From: Candidatus Berkelbacteria bacterium
GTDB taxonomy: Bacteria > Patescibacteriota > UBA1384 > DTJR01
Assembly: GCA_026397175.1 (NCBI GenBank)
Contig: JAPLVK010000018.1
Coordinates: 7,413 to 52,799 of the forward strand
Direction of reading: 5' to 3'
DNA: 45,387 nt
Positions 29,046 through 37,879 of the stretch are shown here, piece by piece. Within the stretch, counting starts at the first letter, position 1. Each line of letters begins with the position of its first letter. The notes below the pieces were generated by a model, which was not told the DNA's origin, ran no database searches, and saw only the letters and a list, made by a program, of their open reading frames with translations. The position numbers were made by a program, and so were the translations under genes.

Positions 29046-30158
29046 ATGAAAATATATACTGATTTGTTTGAAAAAATTATTTCGCTTGAAAATTTGTTCA
29101 CCGGTTTTGATGAATTTAAGCGCGACAAGCAAAACAAAAAGGATGTTCTCAAATTCGAGTGGAATCTCGAGAGTAATATTGTCGAGCTTCACCGTGAGCT
29201 AAAATACCACAATTATAAACACGGTGTCTATACCAAATTCATAATTTGCGACCCGAAGCCAAGAATCATTCACAAAGCGACTGTTCGCGATCGGGTCCTG
29301 CATCATGCAATTTTCAGCGTTTTGAATCCCTTGTTTGAGCCGTGTTTCATTTCGCATTCATTTTCTTGTCGAGTTGGCAAAGGCACACATAAAGGAGTGG
29401 AGACATTGACAAAAATTCTACGCCAAGTCAGTCAAAATGGCACAAGACCCTGCTTTGCTCTGAAATGTGATGTTAAGAAATTCTTTGCTTCAGTTGATCA
29501 CTCGATTTTGCTTGGAATAATAAAAAGGAAAATAAAAGATGACGAAGCGATTTGGCTTCTTTGGGAAATCATAGAAAGTTTTCCATCGGCGAGCCAAATC
29601 GAGCCTCTCGACAAGCTCGGGATTTACGAGAGAGAGAATACTTTTTGTCCACGGCAGGAATCGCTTTTTGCAAAACACGGTTTACCGATTGGCAATTTAA
29701 CCAGCCAGCTTTTTGCCAACATTTATCTCAATGAATTCGATTATTTTATCAAACATGAACTTCGAATAAAAAATTATTTGCGATATACGGATGATTTTGT
29801 GATCGTGGGCCGGAGTGAAGGGGAGCTGCTCGAATTACTCCCGAAGATTGAGGAATTTTTATCTACAAAGTTAAAACTTTCGCTTCATCCGAATAAAGTT
29901 GAGATCAGAAAATACAGGCGAGGCGTTGATTTCTTGGGTTATGTCGTTTTGCATAAACACATAAAATTGCGAACCAAAACCAGTAGGAGGATATTCAAAA
30001 AACTAAAAAAAAGAATTGAGCAGTATAAATCCGGAATAATTTCTAAAAATACGCTCGTGCAGTCGCTAAATTCTTATCTCGGCGTTTTATCACATGCCGA
30101 TTCGTATAAATTGTGCAATGAGCTTGAAAATAGTTTTTGGTTTTGGCTCAGGGAATAA
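29046..30158 (+). CDS. DGR-type reverse transcriptase
   Basis: KPRIIHKATVRDRVLHHAIF, FALKCDVKKFFASVDH, GLPIGNLTSQLFANIYLNEFD, LRYTDDFVIV, FLGYVV. Confidence 0.95.
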   Translation: MKIYTDLFEKIISLENLFTGFDEFKRDKQNKKDVLKFEWNLESNIVELHRELKYHNYKHGVYTKFIICDPKPRIIHKATVRDRVLHHAIFSVLNPLFEPCFISHSFSCRVGKGTHKGVETLTKILRQVSQNGTRPCFALKCDVKKFFASVDHSILLGIIKRKIKDDEAIWLLWEIIESFPSASQIEPLDKLGIYERENTFCPRQESLFAKHGLPIGNLTSQLFANIYLNEFDYFIKHELRIKNYLRYTDDFVIVGRSEGELLELLPKIEEFLSTKLKLSLHPNKVEIRKYRRGVDFLGYVVLHKHIKLRTKTSRRIFKKLKKRIEQYKSGIISKNTLVQSLNSYLGVLSHADSYKLCNELENSFWFWLRE

Positions 30159-30207
30159 TTCCACGGGAAAATTAATTGTTTACAGATCGGCTTATAGGGT
30201 GTAGATT

Positions 30208-31317
30208 ATGGTCATGAGAAATGAAGTTTTGATCGTGATTCCAACATTTAACGAAAAAGAAAATATCGCGAAATTGATTAAAAAAATTCGGGATTTTAAA
30301 ATTGACGCCGATATTTTGGTAGTGGATGATAATTCGCCGGATGGGACGGGGAAAATTGCCGATCAAATTTCAAAATCAGATAAAGGTGTTTTTATTTTGC
30401 ACAGGAAGGAAAAAACAGGCCTGGGTCGGGCTTATGTTGCCGGATTTAAGTGGGGGATAGAGAATGGCTACAAAAAATTAATCTCGATGGATGCCGATTT
30501 TTCTCATCCCGTCGAAGCGCTCGAAAAATTAATTAATTTATGCAACTCAAAAACGGTTGTGATCGGTTCAAGGTATACAAAAGGCGGGAAAATTACCGGC
30601 TGGAAGTGGCCGAGATATGTAAACAGTTGGGGCGCAAATTTGGTAACTCGGACATTGCTGCAAATTAAAGCGAAGGACGCGACCGCGGGGTTTAAGTGCT
30701 ACCCGGTAGAGTTTTTGAAAGCGATAAATTTAGATAAAATTCAGGCCTCGGGCTACGCTTTTCAGGTTGAAATGCCGCTTTTGGCGCAAGATAACGGTTT
30801 TAGATTGGTTGAAACACCCATTACATTTGCCGATCGGATTTCGGGGGAATCAAAAATTTCTGGCGAGCTTATGAAATCAGCCAAAATTGTTTTTAAATTA
30901 GCCGCCGGCAAAAAATCGTATCGCCAATTTGTTAAATTTGCGATTGTGGGCGCAATCAATACAGTTGTTGACTGGGCGATTTTTTATCCTATCAGCATTG
31001 TTTGGCTTAAATCCCCGGGCACGCTTTCGGCACAATCAATTAAACAAATTAGCAAGGCGATCTCCTTTATTTTCGCGGCGGCTTCGAGTTATTTTATGAA
31101 TCGTGCCTGGACTTTTCGATCTAAAGATAAAGCCATCGCCAAACAGGCGGGGAAGTTTTTTGTGGTTGCGTTGGGGGGGTTGATTATTAATCAGATTGCA
31201 TTTTACGGCGCAACGGCGATTTTAAATTGGCGGAGCATTTTCGGCCTAATTGCCGCTACCGCCGCCGCAACACTGTGGAATTTCTTTTTGAATAAGGTTT
31301 GGACTTTTAAGAATTAA
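30208..31317 (+). CDS. Dolichyl-phosphate mannosyltransferase-like GT2 fused to GtrA-like membrane domain
   Basis: LIVIPTFNEKENIAKLIKKI...VVDDNSPDGTGKIAD plus C-terminal FVKFAIVGAINTVVDWAIFYP...YFMNRAWTF...FFLNKVWTF. Confidence 0.93.
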   Translation: MVMRNEVLIVIPTFNEKENIAKLIKKIRDFKIDADILVVDDNSPDGTGKIADQISKSDKGVFILHRKEKTGLGRAYVAGFKWGIENGYKKLISMDADFSHPVEALEKLINLCNSKTVVIGSRYTKGGKITGWKWPRYVNSWGANLVTRTLLQIKAKDATAGFKCYPVEFLKAINLDKIQASGYAFQVEMPLLAQDNGFRLVETPITFADRISGESKISGELMKSAKIVFKLAAGKKSYRQFVKFAIVGAINTVVDWAIFYPISIVWLKSPGTLSAQSIKQISKAISFIFAAASSYFMNRAWTFRSKDKAIAKQAGKFFVVALGGLIINQIAFYGATAILNWRSIFGLIAATAAATLWNFFLNKVWTFKN

Positions 31318-31396
31318 TGGTCGAATTATGAATCACGAATAATGAATTATGACTAGGATCAAGAATCATAATTCGTAATTCTAAATTCGTAACTCA
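31318..31396. repeat. AATTATGAATT / AATTCGTAATTC word-repeat island (copy C)
   Basis: tcgaattatgaatcacgaataatgaattatgac...cataattcgtaattctaaattcgtaactca. Confidence 0.8.
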
Positions 31397-31482
31397 ACCC
31401 TCATTCGCTTGCATTCTCCTACCATTTTTGCTATATTTTTCTGCTGGAGAAATTACCCTGTAACTTGAAAGGATGATCAGAG

Positions 31483-31833
31483 ATGGATCTGCAAGAACTG
31501 AAGATGTTTGCTGAACACATGAAGTGTGTGATGCAGGAGTATGACCGTATCTTTTTCGTCAGGATTGAAGGGGGTATGACGGGAGGTTATGGGAATGGTG
31601 TGGCAGCCCTAGCGAGACGCGGTGGTCAATCCGGCCAACCTGAATTTCAGGCCACTCTCATCTTTACCGAGCAGTATGGCTATTATTACGAGAGTGGTTG
31701 GAAGAAACGATCGGTGGATGCGATTGACAGGGTACTCGAACTTGTGGGTTTACCTCCCATGCTCGATAAATACCACCCGAGTGATCTGCGCTCAACCTTA
31801 CTTCGCCGCACCAAGGGAATCAACGAACGCTGA
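31483..31833 (+). CDS. Hypothetical protein
   Basis: 116-aa ORF with AAAGGATG RBS; upstream TTGCAT-17-TATATT. Confidence 0.7.
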   Translation: MDLQELKMFAEHMKCVMQEYDRIFFVRIEGGMTGGYGNGVAALARRGGQSGQPEFQATLIFTEQYGYYYESGWKKRSVDAIDRVLELVGLPPMLDKYHPSDLRSTLLRRTKGINER

Positions 31834-31859
31834 TCGTACGATCAGCTCAACCCGAAGAG

Positions 31860-32342
31860 GTGAGAATAATGTTGAGGAAGTTTCAAGACGAAGGAACATG
31901 TCCCGGATGTGAACATAGAACACAGATCTATCTCGTCGAGAGCGACTCTGTTCCAGGGGAACAGCAGACCTGGACCGAGGAAAAATGCACAGGGTGCGGA
32001 TTCGCGATCGAGAGCGACCGAACCTCGACGAATCCCACGACAATGCAATCATGGGCCGTAACGGAGGATCTTCGGAGAGAGCGGGTCCAATCTGCGATGG
32101 GCATCCTTCCATTCCTCCGGGAGCAACAGAAGCTTGAGGAGTTTGACGCCGAGGATGTCCGCCAAGCCGTTACTCGGCCTGCACGAAACGATTTTCCGCT
32201 CACGAAGCAGGAGTTTTCGTATCTCTACATCGCGCTCAAGGAACGCGAGTGCGAAGAAGAAGCAGCCGGCCGAACAAGCCAGTGTGTGCGTATCGCGCAA
32301 ATCCGGGCGGCCTTGATCCAGATCGAAGCGGAGTGGAAGTGA
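31860..32342 (+). CDS. Zinc-ribbon protein, hypothetical
   Basis: CPGCEHRT...TEEKCTGCGFAIESDRTSTNPTTMQSWAVTEDLRRER; shared motif with ORF 33560-34321. Confidence 0.75.
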   Translation: MRIMLRKFQDEGTCPGCEHRTQIYLVESDSVPGEQQTWTEEKCTGCGFAIESDRTSTNPTTMQSWAVTEDLRRERVQSAMGILPFLREQQKLEEFDAEDVRQAVTRPARNDFPLTKQEFSYLYIALKERECEEEAAGRTSQCVRIAQIRAALIQIEAEWK

Positions 32343-32376
32343 ATCGCTCCCGGACCTCCGGACCCAAAGAGATCTC

Positions 32377-32406
32377 AAAGGCCCTCGTCAATTGACGAGG
32401 GCCTTT
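32377..32406. terminator. Bidirectional terminator, 30-bp perfect palindrome
   Basis: AAAGGCCCTCGTCAATTGACGAGGGCCTTT between convergent genes. Confidence 0.88.
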
Positions 32407-32426
32407 AATATTTGCCTAAAAATGAA

Positions 32427-33416
32427 TCAGGCAGCTTCTCCGGCCTGCTTCCATTCCTGGACAAGGGGCTGGATGGTCTCGAGGATCTTTTCGTGGATAT
32501 CGGGTCGGGCAATGACGAGCGGGATAGTGGCATCGAGCTCGTAACCGTTAAGAGAGTTACCCGTCGCGTCAGTGACAGTCAACCCGCAGCCAAGTGCGAT
32601 CGGAAGAACGCCGGCAATGTCATAGACCTCAAGCATTGCCTCTTTTTCAACACCATCGCTGCCTTTTGTTGACCAGAAATGCCGAAGGTCAACATAGGCA
32701 TCATATTCATTACGAATGATGTTGATGACATCCATGCTTGAGGCCCGGCAACCGTCATAAATCCTGAACTTCTGGTCAGCCAGGAGCTGCTCGACATCAC
32801 CCTTCTTGCGACGATGAGTATTGGAGTAGCCGATAACTAGGATGCGGTTGATCGAGTCCCCGTGAGTGTTCACGATACTCTTAGCTGGGAGCTCGGTTCG
32901 GTCTAATGTTACCAAGTACTGATCGTGTTCTATCAGTACTGCAGAATAAACCCTACCTTCACCGGGTGCATGATTGAGTAGGTAAACGGCGCTAGCGACA
33001 AGTGAGCCGAGATTCTTGGCCGAGAGAAGCGCCATCGAAACAGTGGATTGTGGGCGGTGCTTAATCGGTGATGAAAAACAGCGCTTAGCGTTGGTTGTCC
33101 CCTCAAGCTCATCACAGACGAGATACATCGGATTGTGGGTGGTGTTCTCGACCAACACCCTCGTGTAAGGGCGTAGTTCCGTTCGAATCGTTCCCTCAAA
33201 ATTGGGCAGGTAGTGGTCGATTGTCGTTAGCATAGTGTCACGGGCAAAGATGTCGAGAGTTGACGATTCATGACCTTTGTAGATATGGGTATCTACGATT
33301 TCGAAGTCGTGTCGAAGACCCAAAAGAGCATTCCCGACATCTTCGGTGACCGCGCGCAGTGCGGCCACATATTCCTGCCTGTCGCTGAATGACAGATGCC
33401 TCGCCATCTCCATCAT
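32427..33416 (-). CDS. Inositol-monophosphatase-like protein with divergent motifs
   Basis: CDELEGTTNAKR (cf. DPLDGTTN) and VYDIAGVLPIALGCGLTVTDATGNSL (cf. WDxAAG motif). Confidence 0.7.
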   Translation of the reverse strand: MMEMARHLSFSDRQEYVAALRAVTEDVGNALLGLRHDFEIVDTHIYKGHESSTLDIFARDTMLTTIDHYLPNFEGTIRTELRPYTRVLVENTTHNPMYLVCDELEGTTNAKRCFSSPIKHRPQSTVSMALLSAKNLGSLVASAVYLLNHAPGEGRVYSAVLIEHDQYLVTLDRTELPAKSIVNTHGDSINRILVIGYSNTHRRKKGDVEQLLADQKFRIYDGCRASSMDVINIIRNEYDAYVDLRHFWSTKGSDGVEKEAMLEVYDIAGVLPIALGCGLTVTDATGNSLNGYELDATIPLVIARPDIHEKILETIQPLVQEWKQAGEAA

Positions 33417-33487
33417 CTCCTTAGGTGGTGTACCAGCAATGGTGTAAAAGTGCGATTCTTGACTAATATCTACGCTTATATTTTTTT

Positions 33488-33509
33488 AAAGTCAATGGTG
33501 CTTGACTTT
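33488..33509. promoter_or_regulatory. Back-to-back -35 elements of divergent promoters
   Basis: AAAGTCAA-TGGTGC-TTGACTTT; forward TTGACT-17-CATAAT, reverse TTGACT-17-TAGATA. Confidence 0.6.
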
Positions 33510-33559
33510 TTAGGTTGATCGGTACATAATCTGGCCAAATCGTACCTTGAATTAAGGAG

Positions 33560-34321
33560 ATGACCAAGATGCCGGAGAGAACATCGCTTGGGGTTGGCAA
33601 ATGCCCAAGGTGTGGTGGGGAGACCGAAAGAACGCATGTCGCAATTTTTCCGTTTGAAGATGACGAGCAGAGCTGTACAGAGGAAAAATGTAAGTGTGGT
33701 TTCTACATGGAAACCGCCCATAGTTCGTCGAATGCGATGACAACTCACAGTTGGGCCTGCGGAGACGATTTTCGAGAGAGGGCTTTGGCTCCGGTCAAGG
33801 AGTGCCTCTCCGATCTAATCAACCGCAAGGTCCAATATGGTGGGGATGTGCAAGCGCACGAGATTCTGGCAGCGCTTGGTGATCTGCCCAAGTCCAGATT
33901 CCCGTATGTTTATGTCTTTCTGGCACAAAAGTCGGCGCAAATCGAGGTTGACCATGCTTCGTTCATGGAAAACCAGATCGATCTTGCGAGAAGCCATCCG
34001 GAAGTGGGTTCATTTACCGATGATGAAGCCGCCTCGAGTGCTCGGGGCACCGCAGCTTTCGTTTCTGCTATCACCCAAGTTAGGGATCTGCTTCGGGGGA
34101 TCGAAGACGGCCCGCCGAGGTTCAAACTCAAGGTGATGACTAGTTTCGTGGACGACGACGAAAGACACTGCAATGTGCCTACAACCCTATTTTTTCAGGA
34201 CGACAACGAAGCGGGCGCGTATTCGCAGGCATTTGTGTGGATTCAGCAAAACCGTGCGGATATCAAAGCTGGCGCCGGAGAACAGGTTTGGATATCATCG
34301 GTCTTTACAGTGGTTGGTTAA
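33560..34321 (+). CDS. Zinc-ribbon protein paralogous to ORF 31860, with additional C-terminal domain
   Basis: CPRCGGET...TEEKCKCGFYMETAHSSSNAMTTHSWACGDDFRERAL. Confidence 0.75.
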   Translation: MTKMPERTSLGVGKCPRCGGETERTHVAIFPFEDDEQSCTEEKCKCGFYMETAHSSSNAMTTHSWACGDDFRERALAPVKECLSDLINRKVQYGGDVQAHEILAALGDLPKSRFPYVYVFLAQKSAQIEVDHASFMENQIDLARSHPEVGSFTDDEAASSARGTAAFVSAITQVRDLLRGIEDGPPRFKLKVMTSFVDDDERHCNVPTTLFFQDDNEAGAYSQAFVWIQQNRADIKAGAGEQVWISSVFTVVG

Positions 34322-34347
34322 GCCACTTCAGCTCTCACAATTTTTTC

Positions 34348-34394
34348 GGGCCACCCTTAGTCCCGCCAACGGCGGGACGAAGGGTGGCCCTTTT
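34348..34394 (+). terminator. Rho-independent terminator
   Basis: GGGCCACCCTT-ag-TCCCGCC-aac-GGCGGGA-cg-AAGGGTGGCCC then TTTTT. Confidence 0.9.
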
Positions 34395-34445
34395 TCTTCT
34401 TGCAATTTCATCCTAAAATCTATAAATTTATGGTAGTAGGAAAAT

Positions 34446-35591
34446 ATGGCGGACAAAAAAATATTATTCGATGGGCGATTTCTCTCCTTATCTCACGCGG
34501 GGATCGGGCGGTATTCTTGTGAACTTTTAAAAAAACTGCTGCCCCTCGACATAGATCAAAAGTACATTTTGATAATTTTGCCCAGGACAAAGTTCGAAAA
34601 AGAACTGGCGCGAGCCCTAAGCGAGCGCAACAATCCGGTCGAAATTATCGAGATTGACGCCAAACATTATTCGGCTGCGGAGCAGTTTAAAATGCCGAAA
34701 CTGCTTTATGAGCTCAAGCCGGACTTGGTTCATTATCCGCATTTTAATCATCCAATTTTTTATAAAGGTCCGTTTGTCGTTACGATTCACGATTTGACTT
34801 TATCGCAATATGCCGAGCGCGGCAGTTTTCTAATGAGAACGGCTTATAATTTTGTGATAAAACACGCGGCCCAAAATTCCCTGAAAATTCTGACGGTTTC
34901 CGAGTTTGTCCGCAAAGAGCTAATCCGCGAATTTGATTTGGAGCAAAATAAAGTTGTTACGACTCATAACGGCATTGACGCAAAGTTTAAAAAAATCACC
35001 AACCCGAGAACCTTAAAAAAGGTAGAAAAATATGGTTTGACCAAGCCGTATATTTTGTCGGTTGGCCAATGGCGAAGTCACAAAAATTTGCTGCGACTCA
35101 CCGAGGCGTTTTCTCAAATCATCAAAGATCCCAAATTTAAAGATAAACTTGATTTAGTTTTTGCCGGTCGTGTTGATCCAAAATTCCCATATCTTCAACA
35201 AAAAATCGAGTCGCTTAATATCCAAAAATCGGTCAAATTTACGGGATTTATCGAGGATGACGATTTGCCAATTGTTTACAATAACGCACAGTTGTTTGCT
35301 TTTCCGTCGCTTTCGGAGGGGTTTGGGTTGCCGGCTTTGGAGGCGCAGGCCTGCGGCGTGGCGGTGGTTTCGTCAAACAAGACCTGTCTTCCGGAGGTCT
35401 GCGGTCAGGGAGCATATTATTTTAATCCCGAAAGTGTTAAGGATATGACGGCCAAGATTTATAGGACTCTAACAGATCAAAAATTTAAAAGAGATTTGAT
35501 TTTAAAAGGAGAAGAAAACGCCAAAAATTTCACTTGGGAAAAGACGGCGCAAAAAACCCTTGAAGTTTATCGAGGAATAGTGTACAAATAA
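34446..35591 (+). CDS. Glycosyltransferase family 4
   Basis: SVGQWRSHKNLLRLTEAFSQ, FTGFIEDDDLPIVYNNAQLFAFPSLSEGFGLPALEAQACG. Confidence 0.93.
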   Translation: MADKKILFDGRFLSLSHAGIGRYSCELLKKLLPLDIDQKYILIILPRTKFEKELARALSERNNPVEIIEIDAKHYSAAEQFKMPKLLYELKPDLVHYPHFNHPIFYKGPFVVTIHDLTLSQYAERGSFLMRTAYNFVIKHAAQNSLKILTVSEFVRKELIREFDLEQNKVVTTHNGIDAKFKKITNPRTLKKVEKYGLTKPYILSVGQWRSHKNLLRLTEAFSQIIKDPKFKDKLDLVFAGRVDPKFPYLQQKIESLNIQKSVKFTGFIEDDDLPIVYNNAQLFAFPSLSEGFGLPALEAQACGVAVVSSNKTCLPEVCGQGAYYFNPESVKDMTAKIYRTLTDQKFKRDLILKGEENAKNFTWEKTAQKTLEVYRGIVYK

Positions 35592-35666
35592 CTCATTAAA
35601 AGTTCGTAAAGTTTACCCGCCTGCAGAAGCTATGCTTCAAGCATTGCGGGCAGGTAAAGTTTTTAA

Positions 35667-35686
35667 CCTGCCTGCCGGCAGGCAGG
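35667..35686. repeat. 20-bp perfect palindrome CCTGCCTGCCGGCAGGCAGG
   Basis: Direct reading; related GCCTGCCTG/CAGGCAGG words at 28131-28210 and 28290. Confidence 0.95.
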
Positions 35687-35782
35687 AGTTCATAAAGTAA
35701 CAATCCAATTCTTTGAAAATTTAAACATTGAAAATTATTTTTAAATTTTGAAATTTAAATTGTAAATTAATTTGGGGGATAT

Positions 35783-37777
35783 ATGTCCATAGAAAATATC
35801 GCGATATCTTTTGCACTTTTTTCTTCGCTTATTGCCATAATCTACGGGCTCTTAGTCAGCAAGTGGATTTTGTCAAAAAGTCCCGGAAATAAAAAAATGA
35901 TTGAGATCGCCCAGGCGATTCAAGAAGGCGCCTCGGCTTATTTGAATAGACAATACAAAACGGTTGCGATTGTGGCGGTGGTTTTGGCCGTAATTTTGTG
36001 GCTTGCGTTTGGATATGTAATGGCCGTCGGATTCTTAATCGGCGCTGTTTTATCGGCGCTTGCCGGTTATATCGGTATGAACATTTCGGTTCGCGCTAAT
36101 GTCAGAGTAGCGGAGGCGGCGCGCAATGGAATTAAAGAAGCGATGGATATTGCGTTTAAGGGCGGATCGGTAACTGGTCTACTGGTAGTTGGTCTCGGGT
36201 TGCTGGGAGTTGCCGGATTTTATGCCATCACGCGCGATCCGAAGGCCTTGATCGGACTCGGTTTCGGCGGATCTTTAATTTCGGTTTTTGCGCGCCTCGG
36301 TGGCGGAATTTTTACCAAAGCCGCCGATGTTGGCGCCGATTTGGTTGGAAAAGTTGAATCAAATATTCCCGAAGATGACCCGAGAAACCCGGCCGTGATT
36401 GCCGACAATGTCGGCGATAATGTCGGGGATTGTGCCGGAATGGCCGCCGATTTGTTTGAAACATACGCCGTTACTGCCATCGCCGCCATGCTTTTGGGCT
36501 CTTTAATTTTCAGCGGTTCGGGCGAAGCGATTATCTACCCAATTGTCTTGGGTAGTGTCTCGATTTTGGCTTCAATTATCGGAACATTTTTTGTCCGCTT
36601 GAGCGGCGAAAAAATCATGGGCGCCTTGTACAAGGGTTTGGCGGCGGCCGCAATTGTGGCGGCAATCGCGTTTTATTTTGTGACAAATTGGATTATGGTA
36701 GATCACAATCCGATATCTCTTTTCTACTGCGCTTTAATCGGTCTTGCGGTTACCGCGGCCATGTTTGTGATCACCGAGTACTTTACCTCAACCAGCTTCG
36801 CGCCGGTTAAAGGAATCGCCAAGGCCTCGACCACCGGACACGGCACAAATATAATTGCCGGGCTGGCCGTCTCGATGAAATCAACCGTTTGGCCGGTTTT
36901 GGTAATTGCTTTTGGCATCATCGGTGCGTTTGAGCTTTCCGGAATTTACGGCGTTGCCGTAGCGGCGTTTGCGATGCTTTCGATGACCGGAATTGTGGTG
37001 GCCATTGACGCATACGGGCCGATTACCGATAATGCCGGTGGGATTGCGGAGATGGCCGGGATGCCGGAGAAAGTGCGAAATGTGACTGATCCGCTGGATG
37101 CGGTTGGAAACACCACCAAGGCCGTTACAAAGGGCTACGCCATCGCTTCGGCGGGACTCGCGGCCATCGTTTTGTTTTCATCTTACACGGAGGAAATTGC
37201 CAATTTGGGAAAAACAATGGTCTTTTCGCTTTCCGATCCAAAAGTTCTAGTCGGATTATTTATCGGAGGACTTTTGCCTTTCTGGTTTGCGGCTTTATCA
37301 ATGGAAGCGGTTGGAAAAGCGGCCGGCGCGGTTGTCGAGGAAGTTAGGCGCCAGTTTAGAACGATTAAAGGAATTATGGAAGGAACGGCTAAGCCGGATT
37401 ATTCCAGGGCGGTTGATCTTGTTACCAGATCGGCTATCAAGCAGATGATTTACCCAGCGCTTTTGCCGGTTTTGCTCCCAATCGCGGTCGGCTTTATTTT
37501 GGGGCCAGTGGCATTAGGGGGTGTTCTGGTTGGATCAATCGTAACCGGAATTTTCGTGGCGATTTCGATGACCTCGGGCGGAGCGGCGTGGGATAATGCC
37601 AAGAAATTTATTGAATCTGGAAATTACGGCGGTAAGGGAAGCGATGCGCATAAAGCGGCAGTCACCGGCGACACCGTTGGCGACCCCTACAAAGACACGG
37701 CCGGTCCGGCGATCAACCCGATGATCAAGATCCTCAACATCATCGCATTATTGTTAGTTAAATTCATAGTTAAATAA
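35783..37777 (+). CDS. hppA: Membrane-bound ion-translocating pyrophosphatase
   Basis: [76 protein letters not shown]. Confidence 0.97.
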   Translation: MSIENIAISFALFSSLIAIIYGLLVSKWILSKSPGNKKMIEIAQAIQEGASAYLNRQYKTVAIVAVVLAVILWLAFGYVMAVGFLIGAVLSALAGYIGMNISVRANVRVAEAARNGIKEAMDIAFKGGSVTGLLVVGLGLLGVAGFYAITRDPKALIGLGFGGSLISVFARLGGGIFTKAADVGADLVGKVESNIPEDDPRNPAVIADNVGDNVGDCAGMAADLFETYAVTAIAAMLLGSLIFSGSGEAIIYPIVLGSVSILASIIGTFFVRLSGEKIMGALYKGLAAAAIVAAIAFYFVTNWIMVDHNPISLFYCALIGLAVTAAMFVITEYFTSTSFAPVKGIAKASTTGHGTNIIAGLAVSMKSTVWPVLVIAFGIIGAFELSGIYGVAVAAFAMLSMTGIVVAIDAYGPITDNAGGIAEMAGMPEKVRNVTDPLDAVGNTTKAVTKGYAIASAGLAAIVLFSSYTEEIANLGKTMVFSLSDPKVLVGLFIGGLLPFWFAALSMEAVGKAAGAVVEEVRRQFRTIKGIMEGTAKPDYSRAVDLVTRSAIKQMIYPALLPVLLPIAVGFILGPVALGGVLVGSIVTGIFVAISMTSGGAAWDNAKKFIESGNYGGKGSDAHKAAVTGDTVGDPYKDTAGPAINPMIKILNIIALLLVKFIVK

Positions 37778-37786
37778 AGACAAATA

Positions 37787-37871
37787 GTTCTTAAAGTTTA
37801 TAAAGTTCTTAAAGTTCGTAAAGTTAATGACTTAATACTTTATAAACTTTCTACTTTATGAACTTTATAAC
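37787..37871. repeat. TAAAGTT-type word-repeat island with inverted second half
   Basis: gttcttaaagtttataaagttcttaaagttcgtaaagtt...actttataaactttctactttatgaactttataac. Confidence 0.8.
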
Positions 37872-37879
37872 TATCAATC

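Noticed and set aside
29046-30158. Group II intron or retron interpretation of the RT
   Set aside because: No maturase/endonuclease domain visible; IGNLTSQ motif, Avd-like neighbour and TR/VR pair fit a DGR.
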